The notes under the pieces are model-generated. The model made no database searches, was not told the origin of the DNA, and saw only the letters and a list, made by a program, of their open reading frames with translations. From positions 3,249,550 through 3,313,549 of the forward strand of contig NZ_CP141615.1 in NCBI RefSeq assembly GCF_035593305.1: a stretch of DNA of 64,000 nucleotides, read 5' to 3'. Position 1 is the stretch's first letter; each line of letters opens with the position of its first letter. Source of the stretch: Limnochorda sp. L945t. GTDB lineage: Bacteria > Bacillota > Limnochordia > Limnochordales > Geochordaceae. The translations under genes and the position numbers were made by a program. This document shows, piece after piece, positions 26,909-35,528 of the stretch.

Positions 26909-27820
26909 TCACCGCTGCTTGACGGGTGCCCGGTCCAACTCGTGTCGGGGCGTGTAATGCCAGAAGTTGAGGGGTAGCGAGGGGCGATAGGTGACGAAGT
27001 AGCCCTGGGTCTCTAAGCTTACGGGCATTCGGTGGGAGGCTATCAGTTCGTTCAGCCGATGCACGAGCTCGAAGCGGGCCTTCGCGCTGCTGGATAAAGG
27101 AGGCTCGCTGGGATCGTCTAGCCCCGGCAGCGCAAGCCCGAGCTGCAGGCTGCGGGATTCAGTGCCGGCTCGCCACGCATGCCAGGCCAGGTAGTTTGAA
27201 GCCTGTTCCCGAAGGTAACGTCCCATGCCCGCGAAGAGGTCGGCCACCCGCACCAGCAGCTCGTCGGAAGACTTGACGGTCTTGACGGACGCCTGAAACG
27301 TGCGTCGCTCATGCATCATCTCCAGGTGAAGCTGGGGGCCCAGCTTGACGACCCGGGTGCGGCCCACGAAGCCGGCGATATGCTCCCAATCCAGCGCGGT
27401 GTTTTCGTCGGCCGTGACGGCCCAGTTCGGACGGCCCCATTGTCGGGCGGCATGGATGAGCACCCGGTAGTACATGCGGGCGAGGTTGGCCACGTCGTCG
27501 CGTCCGGGCACCTGGTGGCGACGGTCATGCTTGTCCCAGACCAGGACATCAACGCGCACGCGATGTTCCAGGACTGCCTTTACCGCGCAGCTCAGCATGC
27601 ACCAGGCTGCCTCCTGGTGTTTCCGATCACCGCTGATGTCTTTCCATTCTGTCAGGGGCATGCCTCCGTAGGCGTGCTGAATCGTTCCCCGAAGGTATAG
27701 AGCACCATCAGCAGGGCCGCTCACTACGGCCACCGAGCCGAATCGATCAGGTCCGCTGCCCGATTCGTCGGTAAACGCATGATAGGGCTCGGCTTGCGGC
27801 CTGTATGACCCTTGCAGCAC
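26909..27820 (-). CDS. DUF3800 domain protein
   Basis: 303 residues. YHAFTDESGSG at the N-terminus is the DUF3800 hallmark (a D-E-S motif of an RNase H-like fold), ALYLRGTIQHAYGG with TEWKDIS follows, and VRVADLFAGMGRYL supplies the later Asp. DUF3800 proteins are scattered through phages, plasmids and defence-rich islands; their biochemistry is little known and a nuclease role is only inferred from the fold. The gene stands alone behind its own promoter, between a catabolic operon and a pseudogene. Confidence 0.8.
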   Translation of the reverse strand: MLQGSYRPQAEPYHAFTDESGSGPDRFGSVAVVSGPADGALYLRGTIQHAYGGMPLTEWKDISGDRKHQEAAWCMLSCAVKAVLEHRVRVDVLVWDKHDRRHQVPGRDDVANLARMYYRVLIHAARQWGRPNWAVTADENTALDWEHIAGFVGRTRVVKLGPQLHLEMMHERRTFQASVKTVKSSDELLVRVADLFAGMGRYLREQASNYLAWHAWRAGTESRSLQLGLALPGLDDPSEPPLSSSAKARFELVHRLNELIASHRMPVSLETQGYFVTYRPSLPLNFWHYTPRHELDRAPVKQR

Positions 27821-27856
27821 GGTCCCCCGCCCCCTGGACGGTGCCTGCTCGACTCA

Positions 27857-27885
27857 CCTATATCGACCAAACGTTCGCCTGTCAA
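27857..27885 (-). promoter_or_regulatory. Promoter of the DUF3800 gene
   Basis: Minus-strand TTGACA (27880-27885), a 17-nt spacer and TATAGG (27857-27862). Transcription would start near 27850, about 30 nt before the ATG at 27820. Confidence 0.65.
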
Positions 27886-27970
27886 GAAACTCGTTCTTGG
27901 TTGGGCACGGCCTGCAGAGCTCCGGGTACGACAGGCGGGTGGAGGAGGAGTTGTCTTGCTCCGGGTATAA

Positions 27971-28406
27971 CGCCAAGGACAAGCACCGCACGTCGATCCG
28001 AGCGCCTACGTGGCACCCACTGCCGTGTTGTCCGGTAATGTGGTGGTCGGTGCAGGCGCTCGGGTTCTGTATGGAGCAGTGCTGACGGCGGTGGGGCCCG
28101 GTGCCCGTGTGGAGATCGGGGCCGATTACGTGGTGATGGAGCACGCGGTGCTGCGCGGCACGGGGGGCCGCAGGCCGTTCCCGTTGATCCTCGGCCGTCG
28201 CGTGCTGGTGGGTCCGCACGCGTACTTGACCGGTTGCAGGGTGGGGCATAATTGGGGATAATTGCTTCATTGCCACTGGGGCCATCGTCTTCAACGGGGC
28301 CGAAATCGGCGAAGGTTCTACCGTGGCTCTGGGCGGCCAGGAGCAGCCTGACGTGGTGGCGGAAATGGTCGGCAAATACGCGCGCACTGGGCCAACGCCG
28401 GGATGA
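27971..28406 (+). pseudogene. Gamma-carbonic-anhydrase-like hexapeptide-repeat protein, frameshifted
   Basis: Left-handed beta-helix repeats are clear: VDPSAYVAPTAVLSGNVV, then GARVLYGAVL and ILGRRVLVGPHAYLTGCRVG. After GHNWG (about 28258) this frame stops; the next frame continues at once with NCFIATGAIVFNGAEIGEG and ends at 28406. One indel therefore breaks the coil. The 5' side has an in-frame TAA at 27968-27970 and no start codon with a ribosome site, so the N-terminus is also damaged. Intact relatives are about 170-180 residues, either carbonic anhydrase-like or acyltransferase-like. Probably non-functional. Confidence 0.75.
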
Positions 28407-28774
28407 CCGGGTCATCGCGGACTCGCGCTCCGGCTGAGGGCCCCTTCGATCACGCCCCTGACCGGACGGCGTCTCGTCGCGGCCCTACGCTGCCCGTAGA
28501 CGGCGGCGCAAGGTGGGGGCCGTAGGAGAGGTGGGCCCCGCATCGCCGCGGCCATGCCGCACCTGGCTCAACCGGGGCGCCTGCCGGGCGGCCCGCCGGT
28601 GAAGGTCTGGTTCGACGGAGGGTTCGACCCCGAACGAAACGATTTCGCTGCCGGGTGGCCGGTGAGCGAGCCCCTGCCGAAGGGCGACTCGCGCATCAAG
28701 GCGAGCGGGCTGCGGGTGAGGGGGCCGCCCGGGGAGTGGAATTCCCCGTCGAGTAGAGAGAAAGGCGAAGGGAA
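28407..28774. other. Interval with no confident gene
   Basis: About 370 bases. A plus-strand frame containing KVWFDGGFDPERNDFAAGW is open here but has no recognised relative and no clear start signal, so I do not call it. Confidence 0.35.
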
Positions 28775-29299
28775 GTGGCGCGTTCGGCGAGCCCGGCGAC
28801 CGCAATGGAGGCGGCCCTGCGGCTGCGGGCCGCCGTCGCGTCGTTCGCCTCATACATCACGGGACTTCCCGAATCGTTCCTGCAGCCCGGCGAGTGGGGC
28901 CCGAGAGAGGTGCTCGTCCACCTCGTCTTCTGGCATGAGACCCATGCTGCCACCATCGGCGCCTTGCTCCGGGGCGAGGAGCCGGCGCTGCCGGTGGGCA
29001 CCTTCGCGCAGCTCAACGCCCGAGCCGTGCGGGCCAACGCGGATCAGCCCATTACCAGGCTCATCGAGCGCCTCGAGGCGGCGCAACGCGAGCTCGAGCG
29101 ACTGGTGGTCGCAGCCGGCGGGCGGGATCTGCCCGGCATCCGCACCAAAGCCGGAGCGAAACCCCGCGACCTGCGTGCCGCCCTGCTTCGCATGGAAGCC
29201 CACGTGCGCCATCACGAACGCAAGCTTGCGCGAGAAACTGCTGGAGGTAATGGAAGTCGCAAACCGCGGTCGCCCGTACCAAGAGGTCGGGGCGAATGA
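28775..29299 (+). CDS. DinB-like/ClbS-DfsB-type four-helix protein
   Basis: 174 residues. ALRLRAAVASFASYITGLP, then PGEWGPREVLVHLVFWHE and MEAHVRHHERKL match the DinB/ClbS-DfsB superfamily of four-helix bundles, in which His residues of 'HLvfWH' and of a C-terminal HxxxH bind a metal. Superfamily members include thiol transferases and, in ClbS, a colibactin hydrolase; which role applies here is unknown. The GTG at 28775 has a GAAGGGAA site; an ATG at 28805 is possible. It has no obvious operon partner. The C-terminal 25 residues (Arg/Gly-rich) are poorly conserved. Confidence 0.65.
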   Translation: MARSASPATAMEAALRLRAAVASFASYITGLPESFLQPGEWGPREVLVHLVFWHETHAATIGALLRGEEPALPVGTFAQLNARAVRANADQPITRLIERLEAAQRELERLVVAAGGRDLPGIRTKAGAKPRDLRAALLRMEAHVRHHERKLARETAGGNGSRKPRSPVPRGRGE

Positions 29300-29435
29300 T
29301 ATCATGAGGGGGCACACCACGGAGCGGTTGCTGTCTCCGGAGTTCCTGCAGGGCTTCGCCAGGGGCCTGCTACGGGGCTGATGGTTGGAGCATTCCTCCT
29401 CGGCGTGGCCTTCATCGCCTGGCTATCCCTTGCGC

Positions 29436-30038
29436 TCAGGTCGGAGGGCGGACGCCCGTCGCGCAGAGCGCGCCGACGGGCCGCATCGACCTCGAGGCCA
29501 GCCGGACGTCAGCGAATCCCGCGCCCGCCACCAGGGCGACGAGTTGCTGGCCGACACCTGCGACCGTCGATTCGGCCTCAGCCCACCTGGGCTGGAGCGT
29601 TACCGCGACCAGCCCCCCGGGCCTCAGAACGCGCTGTACCTCCCTGAGGTTGTCCTGCGGGTCCGGCCAGAACTGGATCGAATTGACGCAGAACGCTTTG
29701 TCGAAGGAGCTGTCGCCGAACGGCAACGCGGACACGGACGCCCAACGCAGTTCCACTCGCCCCTCTTGAACAAAGGCGGCGTTGCGCCGCCGCGCCTGCT
29801 GGACCATGAGCGGTGAGTGGTCGACGCCGGCGATGAAGGCGGCCCGGGAAGTCCGGGCGAGGTGCTCCACCCCGATGCCGGGCCCGAAGCCTACCTCCAG
29901 AACCCGCTCGCCATCCTTCACCCCCAGCAGTTCGACGGTCCAAGCGTTCAGCTCCCGGTTGGAATGGGCCATGAGCGCGCCGACCAGTCGGCCCGCGAGC
30001 CCGGAGGGCCGGCCAAACTGGCGATCCAGCCAGCTCAT
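29436..30038 (-). CDS. Class I SAM-dependent methyltransferase
   Basis: 200 residues with a Methyltransf_11 core: motif I VLEVGFGPGIGVEHLA, motif II FIAGVDHSP, then ALPFGDSSFDKAFCVNSIQF and VLRPGGLVAVTL. It should methylate a small molecule or lipid in the cytoplasm; the substrate is not evident. Its start overlaps the tetR stop by 4 nt (ATGA), so it is the second gene of a TetR-controlled operon and presumably belongs to the stress or toxin response sensed by that regulator. Confidence 0.88.
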   Translation of the reverse strand: MSWLDRQFGRPSGLAGRLVGALMAHSNRELNAWTVELLGVKDGERVLEVGFGPGIGVEHLARTSRAAFIAGVDHSPLMVQQARRRNAAFVQEGRVELRWASVSALPFGDSSFDKAFCVNSIQFWPDPQDNLREVQRVLRPGGLVAVTLQPRWAEAESTVAGVGQQLVALVAGAGFADVRLASRSMRPVGALCATGVRPPT

Positions 30039-30775
30039 GTCACGCGCCCCCCTTGTCCCTTGCCATCACGGTGCGCTCCCATTAAAGGGCTTGCCGCACG
30101 TCTCGAGGACGGGTCTGGGAAGATAGCGTGAAAGATCATGTGTGCCAGCGCGTCGCGCCGGCGGCTGAACTCTTCGGCCGGTAGCGTGGCGGGATCTAAC
30201 TCCGTATGCCAGACCCTGTCGACGAGGATGAGGACGGCCCAGCAAGTGGCCTCGGCGTCAAGGTCGGGGCGCGCCAGGCCACGGGCTTGGGCCTGGCGGA
30301 CGGCCGCTAGCAGCTTGTCGTACAGAAAGCGGTGGATCTGCTCGCCACAACGGGCGACATCCGGGTCGCGGACGGTTAGACCCACCCAGGCCCGCTGCAG
30401 GGCATAGTGCGCCGCATCGTAGGGCAGGACACGGGCCAGCAGCGCGCGGATGGTCTCGAGAGGATCGGGCGAGAGTAGCGCTCCGGCGATGTCGAGGCCG
30501 CTCAAACTGTCGAGGGCCGATGCATACAGGCTCAGAAAGATCTGACGCTTGTCGCGGAAGTAACTGTACAACGTTCCGATGCTGACGCCGGCTTCAGCGG
30601 CGATATCGCTGGCGGTGGTGGCTTCATACCCGCGCTCCCCGAAAAGACGGGCGGCAGCTGCGAGAATGGCGTCGCGCTTGGCGCGGCTTCGCGCCTGCCG
30701 GGGCACCCGTCGGAGGCCGGTAGCCTGGAGGAGTGCCGGAAGGCGGAGCTCGGAAGACCTGTCTGACACAGCCAT
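30035..30775 (-). CDS. TetR-family transcriptional regulator
   Basis: 246 residues. ILAAAARLFGERGYEATTAS followed by EAGVSIGTLYSYFRDKRQIF is the TetR helix-turn-helix (about residues 33-78), preceded by an Arg-rich N-terminal arm. The ligand domain (about 90-205) ends in a TetR_C-like helix, and the last 30 residues are a low-complexity tail. ATG at 30775 is chosen because it lies downstream of a clear promoter and has a GAGAAGAGGG site. It likely represses itself through the inverted repeat between promoter and start, and perhaps the divergent ABC exporter. Confidence 0.9.
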   Translation of the reverse strand: MAVSDRSSELRLPALLQATGLRRVPRQARSRAKRDAILAAAARLFGERGYEATTASDIAAEAGVSIGTLYSYFRDKRQIFLSLYASALDSLSGLDIAGALLSPDPLETIRALLARVLPYDAAHYALQRAWVGLTVRDPDVARCGEQIHRFLYDKLLAAVRQAQARGLARPDLDAEATCWAVLILVDRVWHTELDPATLPAEEFSRRRDALAHMIFHAIFPDPSSRRAASPLMGAHRDGKGQGGRVT

Positions 30776-30808
30776 CCCTCTTCTCCGGCGTGGGTGAAGC
30801 CAGAAGGC

Positions 30809-30826
30809 GAATACGACGTCACATTC
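30809..30826. promoter_or_regulatory. Candidate TetR operator
   Basis: GAAT-NN-GACGTC-NN-ATTC, an 18-bp inverted repeat with 14 of 18 positions symmetric. It covers the predicted tetR transcription start (about 30821), which suits autorepression. Assignment to this TetR is inference from position. Confidence 0.55.
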
Positions 30827-30827
30827 A

Positions 30828-30856
30828 CTTATAGGGCTCGGTCTATCGGGTGTCAA
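30828..30856 (-). promoter_or_regulatory. Promoter of the tetR-methyltransferase operon
   Basis: Minus-strand TTGACA (30851-30856), a 17-nt spacer and TATAAG (30828-30833), one of the best sigma-A-type promoters in the window. Confidence 0.75.
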
Positions 30857-30908
30857 GGGCCGACAGAGGTGAGTGTGTGTCAAGGACGCCCCGAGCCACT
30901 GCAGCGAC

Positions 30909-31040
30909 TTCTTCAGGCCTTCCGAGGCTAACCGGGATGCCATCGAGGCGCCGTTCGCGGCGATGGGTGCGCTCGTAATGGGACGACGTACGTACGACGT
31001 GGTCGAGGGCTGGGGTGGGCTGCCCCTCTTGCTCCAATGA
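30909..31040 (+). pseudogene. Fragment of a dihydrofolate reductase-family (RibD C-terminal-like) protein
   Basis: About 43 codons: EANRDAIEAPFAAMGALVMG followed by RRTYDVVEGWGG, the core motif of the DHFR/RibD-C family often annotated 'deaminase/reductase'. Both ends are missing (intact members are about 190 residues) and a TGA at 31038 closes it. It lies in the tetR-ABC interval and is a relic. Confidence 0.6.
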
Positions 31041-31196
31041 TGCCGATTGGCCCGCCGACCTCGTGCGGTGCCTCGCCTGGCGAAAGCGACGTAGAGCAGG
31101 CCTCCGCGGCTCATGACCCCGGTCACTGGCAGGCTCCTCGGGAGCATCCGTATACTCAACCCCACGGCGCCGGAGAGCGCCGGAGGAGGGATGTGC

Positions 31197-32194
31197 ATGT
31201 TGCGGGAGGCCGATACCTCCACGCCTCGGACGGGCGTGGGCGAGGCGGTCGTCGTCGTCCACAATCTGGTGAAGCGGTACGGTTCGACGACCGCCGTCGA
31301 TCATGTCTCCTTTGACGTCTTGCCGGGTGAGGTGTTCGGGCTGCTCGGTCCGAACGGGGCCGGCAAGACCACGACCCTGGAGATCATCTCCGGGCTCCGC
31401 CGCCCCGAGAGCGGGGACGTTCGGGTGGGCGGCATCTCCGTGCGGGACGACGTGCAGCGGGTGCAGAGGATGCTGGGCATCGTCCCTCAGGGGCTCGCCC
31501 TTTACGAAGAGTTCACGGCACGGCAGAACCTCTCGTACTTCGCCAGCCTGCGGGGCCTCTCCCGGGCCGAACGCAAGCGCCAGATAGAAGAGGTCCTGGC
31601 GGTGACGGGCCTCGAGGAGGTAGCCGGGAAGCGGGTCGCAGGCTTCTCCGGCGGCATGAAGTGCCGGCGAACGTCGCCATCGCTCTGCTGGGTCACCCGA
31701 AAGTGCTGTTGCTGGACGAGCCTACCGTGGGCATCGATCCCCAGTCGCGCCGCCACATCCTCGACTCGGTGCTGCACCTGGCCGAGCAGGGCATGACCAT
31801 CCTCTACACCAGCCACCACATGGAGGAGGTCGAATCTCTCTGCACCCGGGTAGCGATCATGGATCACGGTCGCATCATCGCCCAGGGACCCCTGGACGAG
31901 GTGCGGGCCCTGGCCGGAGAGAGCGCGGTGCTGCGGGTTCCGGCGAGCGAGGAGTCACTGCCGAAGGGTTTCGACCTGGCGGCTTTGCGAAGTGCGGCAG
32001 GCGTTCCGGTGGAAGCGACGCGGGGTGAGCTCCGCCTCATGCTGCCCGAGGGCCCGGCGCAGGCGCCGCGGGTGTTGAACGTGCTGCAGGAGCACGGCGT
32101 GCCGCTGGGCGGCATGCGGCTCGAGACGCCGAACCTGGAGACCGTCTTTCTCGCCTTGACCGGGAAGACGTTGCGGGACGGTCAAAACCTGTGA
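31197..32194 (+). pseudogene. ABC exporter ATPase, frameshifted inside the signature motif
   Basis: The first frame carries LVKRYGSTTAVDHVSFDV, Walker [11 protein letters not shown] and Q-loop GIVPQGLALY, up to GFSGGMK. At about 31660-31670 the frame breaks: expected is FSGGMKRRLNVAIALLGHP, observed is FSGGMKCRRTSP. The remainder, NVAIALLGHPKVLLLDEP with Walker B and ETVFLALTGKTLRD, continues in another frame to 32194. One missing base explains it, so it is either a real inactivating mutation or a sequence error. Together the parts make about 330 residues, normal for a DrrA/CcmA-like subunit. ATG at 31197 follows GGAGGAGGG; a TATACT -10 lies at 31151-31156. Confidence 0.8.
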
Positions 32195-32220
32195 GGCGCC
32201 GGAAAGGGAGGGCCAAGTAG

Positions 32221-33351
32221 ATGCGATGCGGTCGAAGCATCGGGGTCATCGCGATGAACCTGGTGCACCGCCTGCTCCTCGAGGGCGCCCCGCTATGGCT
32301 TTTCGCCTTGCCCATCGTGATCATCTTCATCCTGGGCGTCAGTATGCGAGGAGCCTTGTCGGGCGAGTTCATTCCCGCGGAGCCGTACCGGGTGGCTGTG
32401 GCAGGGGACCGGTCGGCCCCGGCTCAGGCCGTGACCGAAGCGCTCGGGGCGAAGCCGGAGCTTTTCACGGTGGCCCGTGCCGCCGGCCCGGCCGAGGCCC
32501 GGCGGAGCGTCCTGGCCAGGGAAGCCGACGCGGCGCTCATCGTACCCGCACGCTTCCCCGATGAGCCCATCGCGGTCGTCGCACCACCGGGCGGGATGGT
32601 CGCCGAAATCCTTCAACCCGTGGTGCGCGCCGCCGCTGCACAGGCCAGCCTGGCGGGCACCGAGATCGTGAATATGGCGGTGACCGAGGTCGTCACGCCG
32701 GAGAAGACCGGCAAACCCGGCCGAGCCGACTTCCCCTGGAGCTCCGCCGGGTCCTTCCAGTACTTCGGCATCGGCCTGACCGTCATGTTTGCCATGTTCG
32801 GCAGCCACGCGGTCATGACGTATTGCGCCCGCGACCGGGCCTCGGGCGCCTACGCTCGCATTCGGGCAAGCGGGCTCTCTCTCCCCGCTTACCTGGTCGC
32901 CGGGTTCGTTGGCGCTGTGCTCATGGGATCCCTCTTCATCGCCTTCATGCGGGTCGCCACCGCGCTCCTGTTTGGAGTGGTCTGGGGCCCGCCGCTGGCC
33001 TGTGCAGCTCTGAGCGTCGCCGGCGCGGCCGGGACAGCCGCCATGTCGTTCGTCGTGATGAGCCTGGCGCCGCGTAACCCCAGGCTGGTCGATCAAGCGG
33101 GCGGCGTGCTCTTCATGCTTCTGGCGTTTGCCGGCGGATCCAGCCTGCCCCTGCCGCTCATGCCGGACTGGTTCGCCCGCGGCTTTGCGTGGCTGCCCAA
33201 CCGAGCGATGCTTGACGGATACTTCGAGCTTGCCACGGGCGGAGGTCTTTCCGCCATCGCGGATGAACTGCGGATCCTGGTCGTCGCCACCCTCACCCTC
33301 TTCGCCGTCGCATGGGTCATCTCCAGCTGCCGGGCCGCGGAGGAGGCGTGA
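32221..33351 (+). CDS. ABC-2 type exporter permease (first of two)
   Basis: 376 residues: one N-terminal span (LWLFALPIVIIFILGVSM), a long extracytoplasmic domain of about 150 residues, then five spans beginning SSAGSFQYFGIGLTVMFAM. This is the ABC2_membrane_3/YhgE-like layout of two-permease exporters. GYFELATGGG near the end matches the usual 'd.f..l..gg' element. It follows the ATPase gene by 26 nt and precedes a similar permease, so the complex would be one ATPase dimer with a permease heterodimer. If the ATPase is truly broken, this subunit is idle. Confidence 0.85.
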   Translation: MRCGRSIGVIAMNLVHRLLLEGAPLWLFALPIVIIFILGVSMRGALSGEFIPAEPYRVAVAGDRSAPAQAVTEALGAKPELFTVARAAGPAEARRSVLAREADAALIVPARFPDEPIAVVAPPGGMVAEILQPVVRAAAAQASLAGTEIVNMAVTEVVTPEKTGKPGRADFPWSSAGSFQYFGIGLTVMFAMFGSHAVMTYCARDRASGAYARIRASGLSLPAYLVAGFVGAVLMGSLFIAFMRVATALLFGVVWGPPLACAALSVAGAAGTAAMSFVVMSLAPRNPRLVDQAGGVLFMLLAFAGGSSLPLPLMPDWFARGFAWLPNRAMLDGYFELATGGGLSAIADELRILVVATLTLFAVAWVISSCRAAEEA

Positions 33352-33353
33352 TC

Positions 33354-34439
33354 ATGGGTGTTCTCAAGCGGATTGCGACGATGGCGGGCTGGACGGTTCT
33401 TCGCACCTCTCAGTCGGTGGCGGACCTGGTGTGGCTCGTGGTCATGCCCATCGCATTCGGCGTCATCATCTCGTTGATCCTGGCAGGCGCGGGCGCCGTA
33501 AAGCCTCCGCGTGCGGTGGTGGTCAACGAGGATGGTACGGAGACGGTGGAGCGGTTGATCCGGGCACTGGCAACGACGCCTTTCGATGTCCAGCTGGCCG
33601 GCCGGGACGAGGCGATGAAGCAGATCGCCGGTGGCCACGTGGAGACGGCGTTGGTCGTTCCCGCTGGCTTCGCCGCCTCCATCGCAGCCGGGGCGCCGCG
33701 CCTGGAGGTGCTGCAGGCCGGCGGCTCCGCCGGAGGACTCCTGGTCACGAGGGCGAAGGCGATCGCGGCGGCGCTGGCACGAGGCGAGGCGCTGCCGGAG
33801 ACGCTGGTGGCCATCGAAACCCCGAGGCCAACTGGGGACGCCAGCCCGTTCACGCGGGTGCGGGTCGTTTTCGGTGTCTACCTCCTCTTCGGGCTGACAG
33901 CGTCCATCCAGCGGACGGCCGCGCTTCACAGGGAGAGGAAGGCCGGGCTGCTGCAGCGAGTGTTGAGCACGGGAGTTCCCTACGGCGAGGTGATCGCAGC
34001 CTTCATGGCCAGCATTTTCCTGATCGGCCTCCTGCAGGCTGCGGTGGTGCTGGCGGTCACCGGCTTACTGGGGACGCCTTGGCTTGCCGCCGGCCCGGGT
34101 GCCATCGCACTGCCGGTGCTGGGAAGCCTCTTCGCCGGCTCGGGCCTGGCCGTGGCGCTCTCGGGTTTCGTTCGCAGCGAAGCCCAGGTCCAGCTGTTGG
34201 GGAGCGCGCCGCCTCTTCTCGCCGTGCTGGGGGGCGCCGTCATGCCCCTGGAGCTGACGCCGGCCGGTGTGCAGAAGCTGGCCGTGTTCAACCCATTCTA
34301 CTGGGCGATGGAGGCTCTGGAGGGCGGGTTCGTCTATCGGGGCTGGGAGAGTCAGGCCGGGCCGCTGGCCGTGCTGCTCCTGGTGGGCGTCGTCGGTATG
34401 GTGGTGGGCGTCCAGGCGCTCCGCCGGAGGGCCGTGTAG
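33354..34439 (+). CDS. ABC-2 type exporter permease (second of two)
   Basis: 361 residues with the same plan as its neighbour: N-terminal span (DLVWLVVMPIAFGVIISLIL), an exposed domain with VVVNEDGTETVERLIRAL, then five spans ending VVGMVVGVQAL. NPFYWAMEALEGGFVYRGW is the conserved periplasmic re-entrant region. ATG at 33354 lies 2 nt after the previous stop and has AGGAGG at 33341-33346, inside the previous gene. It is probably exported with and dimerises with the first permease. The TetR gene divergent to this operon is a candidate regulator. Confidence 0.85.
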   Translation: MGVLKRIATMAGWTVLRTSQSVADLVWLVVMPIAFGVIISLILAGAGAVKPPRAVVVNEDGTETVERLIRALATTPFDVQLAGRDEAMKQIAGGHVETALVVPAGFAASIAAGAPRLEVLQAGGSAGGLLVTRAKAIAAALARGEALPETLVAIETPRPTGDASPFTRVRVVFGVYLLFGLTASIQRTAALHRERKAGLLQRVLSTGVPYGEVIAAFMASIFLIGLLQAAVVLAVTGLLGTPWLAAGPGAIALPVLGSLFAGSGLAVALSGFVRSEAQVQLLGSAPPLLAVLGGAVMPLELTPAGVQKLAVFNPFYWAMEALEGGFVYRGWESQAGPLAVLLLVGVVGMVVGVQALRRRAV

Positions 34440-34451
34440 GGACGTTGCACG

Positions 34452-35147
34452 GTGAGCGCGCGTGACGAGGAGACGAGGCAGTTCGAGGAGCTCTGGCCGT
34501 TTCACGTCCTGCGCTGGGGGCTGGTCACTGCCGGAATCATGGCCTGGCTGTGGGCGGGTTCGGAGGGCCTGGCGCGGTGGGCCCTCCTCGTCGCCGCGCT
34601 GGTCGCCCTGGACCTGGCTCTCTACGGTCCGGGCCAGGGCCGTGCCCGCCCCCTATGGGGGAGCCTCCAGATCGCCCTGGGAATCGCCGTCTTCCTCGTT
34701 GCCCCGGGGCGCGATTTCCAGGTGACCGCGGTGACCAACGGCCGGGAGGCGGTGGAGGTAGCCCGCCAGGACCCGCCGAGTCTGGCGGTGATCGATGTAC
34801 GGATGCCCGTCATGGGGGGCGTGGAATGCACCAGGGTGCTCAAGGCAGAGCATCCGGGCATGCCCGTGTTGGTCCTCACCACCTTTGACGACTACCGCTT
34901 GGTGGAGGCCTGTCTGGAGGCCGAAGCGAACGCCTACCTCCTCAAGGATATCCACCCCGATGATCTGGCCAACGCCATCCGGCTGCTGCACGCTGGTGAG
35001 CGGCTGATTCCGGGCGACCTGGCCGAAAGGGGCGAACTATGGCCCGAGCTGGCGCGAAGCTCGCAGGGCCGATTGACACGATACGACGGGGCGGCTCTCC
35101 CCCGCAGGAGAGGGCCCAGGGCGCCAGCGTTGCCAGCTACGGGGTAG
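34452..35147 (+). pseudogene. Deletion fusion of a sensor histidine kinase N-terminus and a response-regulator receiver domain
   Basis: A 231-codon frame made of two unrelated parts. Residues 1-85 are a membrane input region (VLRWGLVTAGIMAWLWAGSE and two further spans) as in kinases that accompany ABC exporters. At about residue 88 it jumps into a receiver domain without its first strand: FQVTAVTNGREAVEVARQDP, then SLAVIDVRMPVMGG with the phospho-Asp, and LVLTTFDDYRLVEACLEAEA. The kinase catalytic domains, the acidic pair of the receiver and the LuxR-type HTH are absent. The simplest reading is one deletion across a kinase/regulator pair (junction near 34715), plus loss of the 3' end. Function unlikely. 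Confidence 0.75.
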
Positions 35148-35331
35148 CGTGGGCCGACCGGTAGAAGAACGCCATGAGGTGGGCCCAAAGTATGATGAGG
35201 GCGACCACCGGGATCTCGCGCCACACGGCGCGGCGGAAAGGGACGCCCCGGTACTTGTGCTCCAACGATGCGAATCCAGTCACCAACGCGGCGCCCAAGA
35301 GCACCTGGCCTACCACCGCGGTCCAGTCCAT
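35137..35331 (-). CDS. Small membrane protein (64 aa)
   Basis: MDWTAVVGQVLLGAALVTG starts a first hydrophobic segment; HKYRGVPFRRAVWRE is a polar loop; PVVALIILWAHLMAFFYRS is the second segment. The composition, with aromatic and charged loop residues, looks like a real two-span protein rather than a shadow frame. ATG at 35331 follows a G-rich stretch only. It converges with the kinase/regulator fusion, overlapping it by 11 nt. I do not recognise the family. Confidence 0.45.
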   Translation of the reverse strand: MDWTAVVGQVLLGAALVTGFASLEHKYRGVPFRRAVWREIPVVALIILWAHLMAFFYRSAHATP

Positions 35332-35528
35332 GCCCCCATGTGCCCCCGTTTCGTGGTGGGCCCAGCGCAGCCGGAGCCCAGCTAGACCCGCCGAGGCACC
35401 TCCGGTGCCGAGCCCGACGTCCGTTGCGCCGACGCAGCAAGCAACCACTCCACAACCTGGAAGGTACCCGACCAGGTGGGCCGCGCTGCGGGGACGACCC
35501 TGGCCAGGGAGCCGGCCCCCGCAGCCCG

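Noticed and set aside
28554..29381. 275-codon plus-strand frame overlapping the DinB-like gene
   Set aside because: Overlaps the DinB-like gene in another frame and has shadow-type Ser/Arg/Pro composition over that part.
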